64,000 nt of DNA from Dehalococcoidia bacterium (GTDB lineage: Bacteria; Chloroflexota; Dehalococcoidia; Lucifugimonadales; Lucifugimonadaceae). The notes beneath the pieces are model-generated. The model was not told where the DNA came from. It was given only the letters and a program-made list of their open reading frames with translations, and searched no databases. Positions 26,825 to 35,627 of this stretch are shown here, piece by piece. The translations under genes and the position numbers were made by a program. The DNA is taken from assembly GCA_029940375.1 (NCBI GenBank), contig JAPYUX010000003.1, forward strand, positions 123,971 through 187,970. The letters are read 5' to 3'. Numbering within the stretch: the first letter of the stretch is position 1; every line of letters starts with the position of its first letter.

Positions 26825-28251
26825 TGATCTTTTCTGACTTAAACTTTATAATGTCTCCCTTGATTCTGATATTTTTAGCTTTGGCTGTTTTGATTATAGA
26901 TTTCTATTTAAAAAATAAAATTCTTCTGATTTATTTATCAAGTTTGGGTTTAGCTATTTCCTCAGCGGTCTTAGTTTTTCAGTGGATTTTTTTTGAGACT
27001 GGACAAAAAGTATTTTTTGAAACCCTTATTTTTGATAAGTTTTATATTTTATTTGCTTTGACTATGAATTTAGTATCATTAGTGATTATCCTTGCATTTT
27101 CAGATTATATCCTTAAGAAAATAAATTTCATTTCAGAATTTTTAAGTTTGTTAATATTATCACTAATAGGTTCAACCTTTGCTGTTATGTCTGTTGATTT
27201 CATTACTATTTATTTGTCATTGGAGCTAGCTTCTTTACCTATAATTGCATTGATAGCTTTTGGAAGAGGAAAATTTAGTTTGGAAGCATCTTTTAAATAT
27301 TTGATTTTAGCTTCTTTTTCAACTGGAATTTTCCTTTTTGGCCTAGTTTATTTATATGGATCTACTGGGTCCTTAGAACTAATGAACATTCAAATTTCAA
27401 CAATTTCTCCATCGCTTATTGTAGGTTTGGTATTTTTATTTATAGGTATCGCTTTTAAACTGTCCATAGCACCATGGCACATGTGGACTCCAGATACTTA
27501 TCAAGGTTCACCTATGCCAATAGTTACATATCTATCTACAGTTTCAAAAATCGCCGGATTTGCATTAATTATTAGAATATTTATGCATATTTTTTCTTAT
27601 GAATTTGATAAAAACAATATTATTATTTTTCTATCCATAATATCTGTCATATCAATGACAATAGGAAATTTTGGAGCATTGATTCAAAAAGATCTTAAAA
27701 GACTTTTGGCATATTCTACTATTGCTCACGCAGGCTATATGTTAATAGGTGTAATTGCTTTAATATCTACTTCATCTGCAGCATCTACTACAGTTTTTTA
27801 TATTCTTGGATATGCAATGAGTAATCTTACTATTTTCTTTTCATTTCAATATATGATTAACATTTCTTCTTCAACTTCTATAGATTCATTAAAAGGAATG
27901 TTTCACCAATATCCTTTAGTCTCTATTGTTTTTTCTTTGGGTATTTTAAGTTTGTTAGGTATTCCAGCAACCGCAGGATTTATGGGGAAAGTTTTGGTAT
28001 TTGGTTCAGCTATAAATAATGGGTTAATGTGGTTGGCTATTATCGGTGTAATAAACTCATTCGTCTCCGCTTATTACTATCTTGGATTACTGCGTAATAT
28101 ATTTATTTCAACGGACGAAGTAAAAAAATCTGATAATAATGGAGTCAGTTACTTGTTTTTTTCAATAATCACCTCTATTGGTGTATTAGTTTTAGGAATT
28201 TTCCCAGGAATATTGTTATCAGTGGTAGATGAAGTGATTTCAAAATTATAA
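26824..28251 (+). CDS. nuoN: NADH-quinone oxidoreductase subunit N
   Basis: The third antiporter-like subunit, 475 residues and about 14 helices. IYLSLELASLPIIALIAF (TM5 Glu), IAFKLSIAPWHMWTPDTYQGSPMPIVTYLSTVSKIAGFA and QKDLKRLLAYSTIAHAGYMLIG are diagnostic. It closes the complex I set ABCDHIJKLMN. nuoE, nuoF and nuoG are absent from this cluster, so the electron donor is not shown to be NADH. Confidence 0.95.
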   Translation: MIFSDLNFIMSPLILIFLALAVLIIDFYLKNKILLIYLSSLGLAISSAVLVFQWIFFETGQKVFFETLIFDKFYILFALTMNLVSLVIILAFSDYILKKINFISEFLSLLILSLIGSTFAVMSVDFITIYLSLELASLPIIALIAFGRGKFSLEASFKYLILASFSTGIFLFGLVYLYGSTGSLELMNIQISTISPSLIVGLVFLFIGIAFKLSIAPWHMWTPDTYQGSPMPIVTYLSTVSKIAGFALIIRIFMHIFSYEFDKNNIIIFLSIISVISMTIGNFGALIQKDLKRLLAYSTIAHAGYMLIGVIALISTSSAASTTVFYILGYAMSNLTIFFSFQYMINISSSTSIDSLKGMFHQYPLVSIVFSLGILSLLGIPATAGFMGKVLVFGSAINNGLMWLAIIGVINSFVSAYYYLGLLRNIFISTDEVKKSDNNGVSYLFFSIITSIGVLVLGIFPGILLSVVDEVISKL

Positions 28252-28273
28252 AAAAATTTAGTACTATAAAAGT

Positions 28274-29104
28274 ATGTATAAATATATTTTCACAGTTATA
28301 AATCCAGACTCTGAGGAAGCCTTTAAATTGGCAGATTCTTTATCAGAAAAATATAGTAATTTAAATTGGAAGAAAATTGATAATTTAGATTGCAATGATA
28401 GTTCCGATGTTGATCTTGTTGTTGCGATCGGTGGTGATGGAACGATTCTTCGTGCAGTTTCTTTAGCTATTAAGTATGATGTACCAGTTTTAGGTATAAA
28501 CATGGGAAGAGTAGGGTTCATGACAGATATTGAAGGAAATGACGCCTTAAAAGATTTTGAATTATATTTGGATGAAAAAATTAGAATCGAAGAAAGGGCA
28601 TTGATTGAAGTAGACTTTAAAATAGGAAAAGATCATTACAATTATAAAGCTCTTAATGATATTGTTATTGCAAGAGGAACATCTACTTCGTTAATAGAAA
28701 CAATCACTGAAATAGATGGAGTCCATTTAGCTACTTATAGAGGAGATGGGGTAGTTGTTGCTTCTCCCACAGGTTCAACTGGTTATACATTAGCATTAGG
28801 TGGTCCAGTTATAGATCCTAATTCCAGTCATTATTTCATAAAGCCAATAGCGACTCATATGAGTCAATTTGGTGGAGTAATAATTAATTCTACATCTACT
28901 TGTAAAATTACATTGTCTACACAAAAAGATGCCTTGATAAGTATAGATGGATTCATAGAGCATGAATTAAAAAACAGAGATTCAGTGAATATTTTCATTT
29001 CAAAAACAAAGGCAAAATTTTTAAGGAAAAATTCAATGAACAATTATTGGGCCAACATTTCGGAAAAACTTGGAATTAAGAAGGGTAATCAGTTAGAATC
29101 TTGA
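28274..29104 (+). CDS. nadK: NAD kinase
   Basis: Phosphorylates NAD to NADP in the cytoplasm. The 276-residue protein has the GGDGT motif (53-57) that binds the phosphate donor and carries the catalytic Asp, then LGINMGRVGFMTDIE. LNDIVIARGTS and GDGVVVASPTGSTGYTLALGGPVIDP are the NAD-binding repeats. Length is normal. It starts 22 bases after nuoN and is followed one base later by the Nudix gene, so cofactor genes ride with the respiratory operon. Confidence 0.95.
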   Translation: MYKYIFTVINPDSEEAFKLADSLSEKYSNLNWKKIDNLDCNDSSDVDLVVAIGGDGTILRAVSLAIKYDVPVLGINMGRVGFMTDIEGNDALKDFELYLDEKIRIEERALIEVDFKIGKDHYNYKALNDIVIARGTSTSLIETITEIDGVHLATYRGDGVVVASPTGSTGYTLALGGPVIDPNSSHYFIKPIATHMSQFGGVIINSTSTCKITLSTQKDALISIDGFIEHELKNRDSVNIFISKTKAKFLRKNSMNNYWANISEKLGIKKGNQLES

Positions 29105-29105
29105 A

Positions 29106-29630
29106 ATGATTAAGTTTCCAAATCCAGATAATAAAAAGGTTTATGATTCAGATTCTATTCATATAGTAAGAGAAAAATATAATACTATTCAAAAAACAAA
29201 TATTGTAAAAGATTATGTAAATCATCCAGGTTCAGTACTTATCATTTCATTTGTAGATGAAAAGATATTATTTGTAAAACAATGGAGACAACCCGTCAAA
29301 ACCAATACCTTAGAACTTCCTTCTGGAACTTTAGAAATGAATGAAAATTCTATTGAAGCAGCCGATAGAGAATTTAGAGAGGAAACAGGATTTAGAGCAA
29401 AAAAATATTCTTCTTTGGGATCTTATCTTGTTGCTCCAGGATATAGTTCTGAAAAAACAGAATTTTTTTTGGCTGAAAATTTATTTGAATCTGCTTTAAT
29501 GCCTGATGAAGATGAGGACATTTATTTAGAGAAATATTCTTTAGATAATGCCTTAGATTTAATAACTAAACAAATAATTGTTCATCAAAGTACTATTTGT
29601 GCTTTGCTTTTGTATAAATCTCTACTTTAA
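29106..29630 (+). CDS. Nudix hydrolase, ADP-ribose pyrophosphatase type
   Basis: A 174-residue Nudix protein. The box runs from GTLEMNENSIEAADREFREETGF (about 75-97) and keeps the REFREE metal-binding core. The context VKQWRQPVKTNTLELPSGTLE and the PGYSSEKTEFFLAENL stretch after the box fit the ADP-ribose pyrophosphatase (NudF) branch. Spacing of one base after nadK suggests co-translation and a role in NAD(P) housekeeping. The exact nucleoside diphosphate substrate is not certain. Confidence 0.88.
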   Translation: MIKFPNPDNKKVYDSDSIHIVREKYNTIQKTNIVKDYVNHPGSVLIISFVDEKILFVKQWRQPVKTNTLELPSGTLEMNENSIEAADREFREETGFRAKKYSSLGSYLVAPGYSSEKTEFFLAENLFESALMPDEDEDIYLEKYSLDNALDLITKQIIVHQSTICALLLYKSLL

Positions 29631-29653
29631 AATATATTTTATAAGGAAAAAAA

Positions 29654-31336
29654 ATGTACGATCATGATTTATTAATAGTGGGAGCTGGTTTGGCTGGACT
29701 TCGTTGTGCAGTTGAAGCTCAACGAATGGGTTTGAAAGTAGCGGTTATAACAAAGGTTCATCCTGTCAGAAGTCATTCAAATGCTGCACAAGGAGGAATA
29801 AATGCACCTTTAACTGATAGAGGTGATGATTGGAAAGGACACGCTTTAGATACTATTAAAGGAAGTGATTATTTAGCTGATCAAGATGCTGTTGAAATTA
29901 TGAGTCAAGAAGCCGGAGAAGCCGTTTTAGAATTAGAAAGAATGGGCGTCATTTTTTCTAGAGGAGAAGATGGGAAACTAGGGACTAGAAGATTTGGAGG
30001 ACAGAAAGTAGCTCGAACATTTTTTGTAGGTGCAATTACTGGATCTGCTTTATTACATGTTTTGTATGAACAATCTTTAAAATTAGGATTACAAGTATAT
30101 GAAGAATGGTTTGTCACGTCATTAATTAACGAAGAAGGAGTGATTAAAGGTGTCGTTGCTCTTGATCTGAAAACTGGTGAATTGGAAGCAATCACCGCTA
30201 AAGCAGTTGTTATAGCTGCTGGCGGAGCAGGAAGAGTATTTGAGCCCTCAACTAACGCATTGATATGTACTGGTGACGGATTATCATTGGCATGGAATAA
30301 TGGTGCTGGTTTAATGGATATGGAAATGATTCAATACCACCCTACCACTTTGGCAAGAACTGGTATTTTAATGTCTGAAGCAGCTAGAGGAGAAGGTGCT
30401 TATTTGTTTAATTCTGAAGGTGATAGATTTATGGAAAAGTATGCACCAGACTATATGGAATTGGCAAGTAGAGACGTTGTTTCTAGAGCTGAACAAACTG
30501 AGATTAATGAAGGTAGGGGGATTGACGGTAATGTTTTATTAGATTTAAGGCATTTGGGGAAAGATTTTATTGAAAGCAGATTGGGATATTTACAGGAAGT
30601 TTCTGTTGAATTTTTGGGTATAGATATGGCCGAGAAACCAGTTCCAATAAGACCTGGGATGCATTATATTATGGGAGGAATTAAAACAGATGTAAATGGA
30701 GAGACTGGAGTTCCTGGCCTCTATGCAGCTGGAGAATGTGCGAACGTAAGTGTACATGGAGCTAACAGGCTTGGTGCTAATTCATTGTTAGATACTGTTG
30801 TATTTGGAAGACGTTCAGCGACTAAGGCATCAGAATATGTTAAAACGGTTAAAGACAGTAGGATTTCGACTAGTGAACATGTAGAAAAAGACCTTAATAG
30901 AATAAAGAAAATATTGAATAATAAAGGAAGATTTCGTACTTCTGAAATAAGAAATACTATGGCTACGGCAATGACGGAAGGTATCGGAGTTTTTAGAGAT
31001 CAAAAATCAATGGAATATGCAAAAAAAATTGTTGAAGAAAGTAAAATAAAATTTCGAGATTCTCTTGTAGTTGAGAATAAAGGTAAAGTTTATAACACTG
31101 ATTTATTATTTGCTCTTGAATTGGGTTATATGATAGATTGTGCCGAATCAATAGTGCATGGTGCTCTTACAAGAAAAGAAAGTAGGGGAGCTCACTTTCG
31201 AACAGATATTAAAGATAGAAATGATAAAGAATGGCTAAAACATACTTTGATTTATCGAGATAGAAGTGGTGAATTAAAAATAGAAACACCTGATGTTACA
31301 ATAACTCAATGGAAACCAGTTGAAAGAGTTTATTAA
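29654..31336 (+). CDS. sdhA: Succinate dehydrogenase/fumarate reductase flavoprotein subunit
   Basis: A 560-residue FAD subunit that oxidises succinate to fumarate. GAGLAGLRCAVEAQRMG (10-26) binds ADP and H41 in RSHSNAAQGGINA is the covalent FAD ligand. YHPTTLARTGILMSEAARGEGAYL and RPGMHYIMGGIKTD carry the active-site His and Arg residues, and RLGANSLLDTVVFGRR is the C-terminal FAD motif. AAGGAAAAAAA precedes the ATG. It is the first of three sdh genes directly after the nuo-nadK-nudix run. Confidence 0.95.
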   Translation: MYDHDLLIVGAGLAGLRCAVEAQRMGLKVAVITKVHPVRSHSNAAQGGINAPLTDRGDDWKGHALDTIKGSDYLADQDAVEIMSQEAGEAVLELERMGVIFSRGEDGKLGTRRFGGQKVARTFFVGAITGSALLHVLYEQSLKLGLQVYEEWFVTSLINEEGVIKGVVALDLKTGELEAITAKAVVIAAGGAGRVFEPSTNALICTGDGLSLAWNNGAGLMDMEMIQYHPTTLARTGILMSEAARGEGAYLFNSEGDRFMEKYAPDYMELASRDVVSRAEQTEINEGRGIDGNVLLDLRHLGKDFIESRLGYLQEVSVEFLGIDMAEKPVPIRPGMHYIMGGIKTDVNGETGVPGLYAAGECANVSVHGANRLGANSLLDTVVFGRRSATKASEYVKTVKDSRISTSEHVEKDLNRIKKILNNKGRFRTSEIRNTMATAMTEGIGVFRDQKSMEYAKKIVEESKIKFRDSLVVENKGKVYNTDLLFALELGYMIDCAESIVHGALTRKESRGAHFRTDIKDRNDKEWLKHTLIYRDRSGELKIETPDVTITQWKPVERVY

Positions 31337-31344
31337 AAGGAATT

Positions 31345-32301
31345 ATGGAAGTAAAACTTAAAGTAAAAAGATTTGATCCTGAAAAATCCAAAGATAATAT
31401 TTGGTATCAGGATTACAACATTGATATTCACCCTTCTTCAACAATTTTGGATGCATTGATAAATGTTAGAGAAGAAGTGGATGGAACGTTAGGATTAAGA
31501 TGTGCTTGTAGAGCTTCTATTTGTGGATCTTGTGGGATGAAAGTGAATGGACAGGCTAAACTTGTATGTAAAACTAGAGTAGAAGAAATTGCTCCTAAAG
31601 GAGAAATTTTGTTAATTGAACCCATGGGGAATCATACAATAATAAGAGATCTCATAGTTGATATCAGTACTTTTTTTGCAAAAATTGAACAAATAACTCC
31701 CTATTTACAACCAGATTCTGAACCTGAAACAGGAGAATTTATTGTATCAAATGAATCTATGGATAAACTTTTAACAGAAATGAATTGTATTATGTGTGGT
31801 TTATGTGTTTCTGATTGTACAGTCCTTGAAGTTGATAAAACTTTTATTGGTCCTGCAGCCTTGGCAAAAGCATCGAGATTTGTTTATGATCCAAGAGATG
31901 ATCAAACAAATCAAAGATTAAATTACTTGAATGATGAACAAGGAGGGATCTGGGATTGTACTAGGTGTATGCAATGTGTTGAAGTATGTCCTAAAGGTGT
32001 TTCTCCAATGGATAGAATTATGGATTTGAGAGAATCTGCAATTGAAATAGGAGCAAAAAAAACTCACGGCTATCATCATACTAACTCTTTTGAAAAATCT
32101 GTTACTGCAAATGGTAGACTAGATGAAACAAGGCTAGCAATAGAATCTGCGGGAATTTTTAATATTTCTAGACTAATAGATTTGATACCTGTGGGCTTGA
32201 AAGCACTTATTAGAGGTAAACTACCTCCACTATTTCCTCATAAAGCTGAAGACAATAAGAAGATACAAGAATTAGCTAAGAAAATTAAGGAAGATAAATA
32301 A
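31345..32301 (+). CDS. sdhB: Succinate dehydrogenase iron-sulfur subunit with an extra cluster Cys
   Basis: A 318-residue subunit with a plant-ferredoxin 2Fe-2S domain (C55, C60, C63, C75) and a C-terminal domain. The latter has C148-x2-C151-x2-C154-x3-C158 and C205-x2-C208-x2-C211-x3-CP. In bacterial type A-D enzymes the second motif has a non-Cys residue at the 208 position and holds a 3Fe-4S cluster. Here the extra Cys predicts a second 4Fe-4S, as described for archaeal type E enzymes. The 100-residue extension after the cluster is longer than in E. coli. It overlaps sdhE by one base. Confidence 0.93.
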   Translation: MEVKLKVKRFDPEKSKDNIWYQDYNIDIHPSSTILDALINVREEVDGTLGLRCACRASICGSCGMKVNGQAKLVCKTRVEEIAPKGEILLIEPMGNHTIIRDLIVDISTFFAKIEQITPYLQPDSEPETGEFIVSNESMDKLLTEMNCIMCGLCVSDCTVLEVDKTFIGPAALAKASRFVYDPRDDQTNQRLNYLNDEQGGIWDCTRCMQCVEVCPKGVSPMDRIMDLRESAIEIGAKKTHGYHHTNSFEKSVTANGRLDETRLAIESAGIFNISRLIDLIPVGLKALIRGKLPPLFPHKAEDNKKIQELAKKIKEDK

Positions 32302-33176
32302 TGAAATTTGCATTTTATCCTGGATGTGTTGCAAGAGGAGGAACACCTGAATTGTTGAGCTCCTCTTTGGCAGTACTAGAAAAACTTGAAATAGAAGTTG
32401 AAGAATTAACCAAAGCTGGATGTACTGGTGCTGGCGTATTACAAGAAAAAAATCCGTTACTTGGAGATACCATCAATGTTAGAACTTTAGCTATGGCTGA
32501 AGAAAAAAAGCTTCCTATAATGACTCTTTGTTCGACATGTCAAGGTGTTTTAAGTCAAGCAAATCATAAGGTAAAAAAAGATAAAGATTACTTAAAGAAA
32601 ATTAATGAATTATTAAAAGAAGAAGGTTATGAATACAAAGGTACAACTGACGTAAAACATTTGTTATGGATTTTAGTTGAAGATTATGGCTTAGATAAAC
32701 TGAAAGACCATTTTATTAAGAAACTATCAGGATTAAGTTTTGCGCCATTTTATGGTTGTTACATGGTACGTCCTTCTGAAGCTCTAGGTTTTGATGAAAA
32801 ACCAGAAAGACAAATGTATTTGGAGAAAATTATAGAATCAGTTGGTGCTACAGCGATCGAATTTCCTGGAAAATTTTCTTGTTGTGGATTTCCAGTATTA
32901 TTCATAAATCAAACTAATTCTTTAAAAATGGTTTCAAACCATACTGGTTCTGCGAAAGACCTTGGTGCTGATGCTATGGTAACCCCTTGTCCACTTTGTC
33001 ATTTGAATTTGGACGGCTATCAGGGTAAGGCACGAAAAAATAATAGGGGGGATAAAGCAGATCTTCCAATAATACATATGCCACAAATGATGGCTTTAGC
33101 TATGGGTATAGAAACAAAAGAAATAGGCCTTGCAAGGCATATAGTTTCTACAGAAGAATTTGTAAATAAAATCTAG
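32301..33176 (+). CDS. sdhE: Type E succinate dehydrogenase membrane-associated subunit (CCG domains)
   Basis: A 291-residue HdrB-like protein that replaces the haem-bearing membrane anchors in type E complex II and passes electrons to quinone. Two cysteine-rich (CCG) repeats are present: C9...C41...C77-x2-C80 and C153...C194-C195...C230-x2-C233. The second is complete; in the first the CC pair is GC (G40-C41). No transmembrane helix is seen, so membrane contact must be by amphipathic helices. The symbol follows Sulfolobus usage; do not confuse it with the FAD assembly factor SdhE. Confidence 0.88.
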   Translation: MKFAFYPGCVARGGTPELLSSSLAVLEKLEIEVEELTKAGCTGAGVLQEKNPLLGDTINVRTLAMAEEKKLPIMTLCSTCQGVLSQANHKVKKDKDYLKKINELLKEEGYEYKGTTDVKHLLWILVEDYGLDKLKDHFIKKLSGLSFAPFYGCYMVRPSEALGFDEKPERQMYLEKIIESVGATAIEFPGKFSCCGFPVLFINQTNSLKMVSNHTGSAKDLGADAMVTPCPLCHLNLDGYQGKARKNNRGDKADLPIIHMPQMMALAMGIETKEIGLARHIVSTEEFVNKI

Positions 33177-33273
33177 TCTTAGAATAAAGAATACAGAAAA
33201 TGGCCTTACATTATGTTTGTTATTTTGGGTGTAATTATAGTAATTCTAGCAATACCAGATTGGATAGATCTGA

Positions 33274-34212
33274 TCAGGAGTTGGCGTTCTTAGCCATTAT
33301 TTCTAATAATTCAATCACTGAATCTACTGATTTTGATAGAGCATTTTGTTCTTCAGTATTCAAATCTACTTCAATAACTTCTTCTATTCCTTCCGCTCCT
33401 AGTTTTACTGGAACTCCGGCATAGACGTCGTTAAATCCATACTCTCCATTTAATAAAACAGCGCAAGGAAGAATTTGTTTCTTATCTAGAAGTATTGCTT
33501 CAACCATTTGAACAATTGCTGCAGATGGTGCATAAAAAGCAGAACCTGTTTTTAGTAATGCAACGATTTCAGCTCCACCATCTCTAGTTCTTTGAACGAT
33601 AGATTCTAATTTGTTTTTTTCAATCATTTTTTCAACTGGAACTCCACCAACATTAGTTGCTCCAATCACAGGAACCATTGTATCTCCATGACCTCCTAAA
33701 ACATATGCATTCACACTTTCAACAGAGACATCTAGTTCTTCTGCTATAAAAGTACTAAATCTTGCAGTGTCTAAAATCCCTGCCATTCCAATTACTCTTT
33801 TTGAGTCAAAACCACTTATGTTATAGGCATGTTGAACCATTGCGTCTAATGGATTTGAAACAACTATTATAATTGATTCAGGAGAGTGTTTTACAACTTC
33901 TTTAGTGACACTCCCTACAATTTTCATGTTAGTGAGTAACAAATCATCTCTACTCATTCCAGGTTTTCGAGCAATACCAGCAGTAATAATAACCACATCA
34001 GAATTTGCAGTTTCTTCGTAACCATTTGAACCAGTTATTTTACTATCAGTACCTAAAACCGGACCTGATTCTAGAATATCCAAGGCTTTTCCCTGTGGCA
34101 TATCTTCTACAACATCCACTAAAACAACATCTGCATATTTTTTCTCGAAAATTCTTTGGGCTGTTGTTGCACCCACATTTCCAGCTCCAATAACTGAAAC
34201 TTTAAATTTCAT
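33274..34212 (-). CDS. mdh: Malate dehydrogenase (LDH-like)
   Basis: Oxidises malate to oxaloacetate with NAD. The 312-residue protein has [13 protein letters not shown] (9-21), the NAD acidic end [17 protein letters not shown], the substrate loop [15 protein letters not shown] and the catalytic His in [12 protein letters not shown] near 172. The loop Arg/Met pattern fits malate rather than lactate specificity. AAAGGAAAAAT precedes the ATG. It converges on sdhE with 97 bases between, so sdh and mdh are neighbours without sharing a transcript. Confidence 0.95.
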   Translation of the reverse strand: MKFKVSVIGAGNVGATTAQRIFEKKYADVVLVDVVEDMPQGKALDILESGPVLGTDSKITGSNGYEETANSDVVIITAGIARKPGMSRDDLLLTNMKIVGSVTKEVVKHSPESIIIVVSNPLDAMVQHAYNISGFDSKRVIGMAGILDTARFSTFIAEELDVSVESVNAYVLGGHGDTMVPVIGATNVGGVPVEKMIEKNKLESIVQRTRDGGAEIVALLKTGSAFYAPSAAIVQMVEAILLDKKQILPCAVLLNGEYGFNDVYAGVPVKLGAEGIEEVIEVDLNTEEQNALSKSVDSVIELLEIMAKNANS

Positions 34213-34246
34213 AATATTTTTCCTTTGCTAAATTTTTTTTATTAAA

Positions 34247-35611
34247 TTATGATCCCCAAGGTTTTATCAATTCTTTTAAAGATTTATATCCATCTAAGAA
34301 TCCTGGTCTATCTCCACTATAAACTTTATCAAATGTTTCAAGACTATTATCTAAAAATTTATGAAGCTCTTTATTTTCTGGATTTGCATCAAGGTATGCA
34401 TCTCTTATTAAAACGAAATGAATTCTTGGATCATAAGGCTGTTTTGTTCCTCCAACCCACTCATCCCCATCTAATAATCTTAGTAGCATGGCATCAGCTG
34501 ATCCAAGTGTTTGTTCATGAATTGGAGGTCCATCCATTCTATACATTACAGAAGTCATATCTCTACCATTTCCAGTAGAATAACCCATATCTGACCACAA
34601 CTTTGCTACATCGACATCTTTGCCTAGTTGGCTAGCAACAATTCCGCTAAATGATCTTAAAGGATCAGATATATCTGCTAAAAGGTCTGTTAATCTATCA
34701 CCATCTAGATCCGTTGAAATAACTATCGTATCTTGTTTATTAATAATGTCCCAGATAAGTAATCCATAATTTGTATCAGCTATATGTTGCTCTATTTGCC
34801 CTGACCAATTTTCCATGCCATCTTTAAAATCATTAGGAAGCAATTTTATAATTTTTTCTATACTCTCTTTGTGTTCTTCATATGGATCAACTGCATATTT
34901 CCTACCTACTTTAAATTTTGTATCTTTTAATAACCAAGAATGCAGACCTGCATTAATACCATCTTCCATCGCTTGTGTTGGTTTCATTGCCACTCTACCT
35001 ACATGACCAGTATCATTTACCAGTTTTAGAAACAATCTATTTGCATATGCCATTTGAACACCTGGAGTATTCATCTCAGAATGTACTATTCCTGAATTAT
35101 CTACATCAAATACATTTTTATTTTGTGAGTATGGTAAGCAAGGCATGCTTCTTACAACAGTAATTGGACCATATGGTCGTACATTACAATAAACCCCTGC
35201 TTGAGTTCTTAATGGAGCATTTCCAGATTTTCCCATTACTACAACTTTATTTCCTTTTCCATCATTAACATAGGCGTCTCCAGCAGTAGACCATTTAATT
35301 GATGTACATGGAATATTTCCAAACCATGCCAATGCTTCTAATTTGGTGTCATGTCTATATTGAGACCACATAGGAACAGCATAATAGGGAAGTCCTAAAA
35401 TATCTACTGCAGCAATTGTTCCTAGTAATGCATATGCATCAGTCAATGAATGAGCTACAGGATTAATCTTTCCGTCATGATTTCCACCCTGCCATACAAT
35501 TGCATTTGGATACCCTTCTGGTTTTATATCTGCATCAACAAATAAATCAGATAGTTTTTCAAAAAGATTACCTTCTGCTTCGGTTCTAGCAATATCCAGC
35601 AAGTCAATCAT
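34247..35611 (-). CDS. Unrecognised 454-residue protein in operon with acyl-CoA carboxylase beta
   Basis: I do not recognise this family. It is a soluble, well-conserved-looking protein without signal peptide or membrane helix. Stretches rich in Gly, Trp and charged residues suggest an enzyme (AIVWQGGNHDGKINPVAHS near 38-56, STDLDGDRLTDLLAD near 300, DGDEWVGGTKQPYDPRIHF near 390). A DLDGDR motif resembles metal or sugar-phosphate binding loops but is not proof. AGGAG precedes the ATG, 16 bases after the carboxyltransferase stop, so they form one operon. It may be tied to acyl-CoA or short-chain acid metabolism; this is inference. Confidence 0.8.
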   Translation of the reverse strand: MIDLLDIARTEAEGNLFEKLSDLFVDADIKPEGYPNAIVWQGGNHDGKINPVAHSLTDAYALLGTIAAVDILGLPYYAVPMWSQYRHDTKLEALAWFGNIPCTSIKWSTAGDAYVNDGKGNKVVVMGKSGNAPLRTQAGVYCNVRPYGPITVVRSMPCLPYSQNKNVFDVDNSGIVHSEMNTPGVQMAYANRLFLKLVNDTGHVGRVAMKPTQAMEDGINAGLHSWLLKDTKFKVGRKYAVDPYEEHKESIEKIIKLLPNDFKDGMENWSGQIEQHIADTNYGLLIWDIINKQDTIVISTDLDGDRLTDLLADISDPLRSFSGIVASQLGKDVDVAKLWSDMGYSTGNGRDMTSVMYRMDGPPIHEQTLGSADAMLLRLLDGDEWVGGTKQPYDPRIHFVLIRDAYLDANPENKELHKFLDNSLETFDKVYSGDRPGFLDGYKSLKELIKPWGS

Positions 35612-35627
35612 TTCTTCTCCTAATCAT

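Noticed and set aside
33200-33424. Plus-strand open frame across the end of mdh
   Set aside because: Most of it is antisense to mdh and it has no recognisable content or ribosome-binding site.
34815-35163. Short open frames opposite the 454-residue gene
   Set aside because: They carry no recognisable motif and lie wholly within the sense gene.
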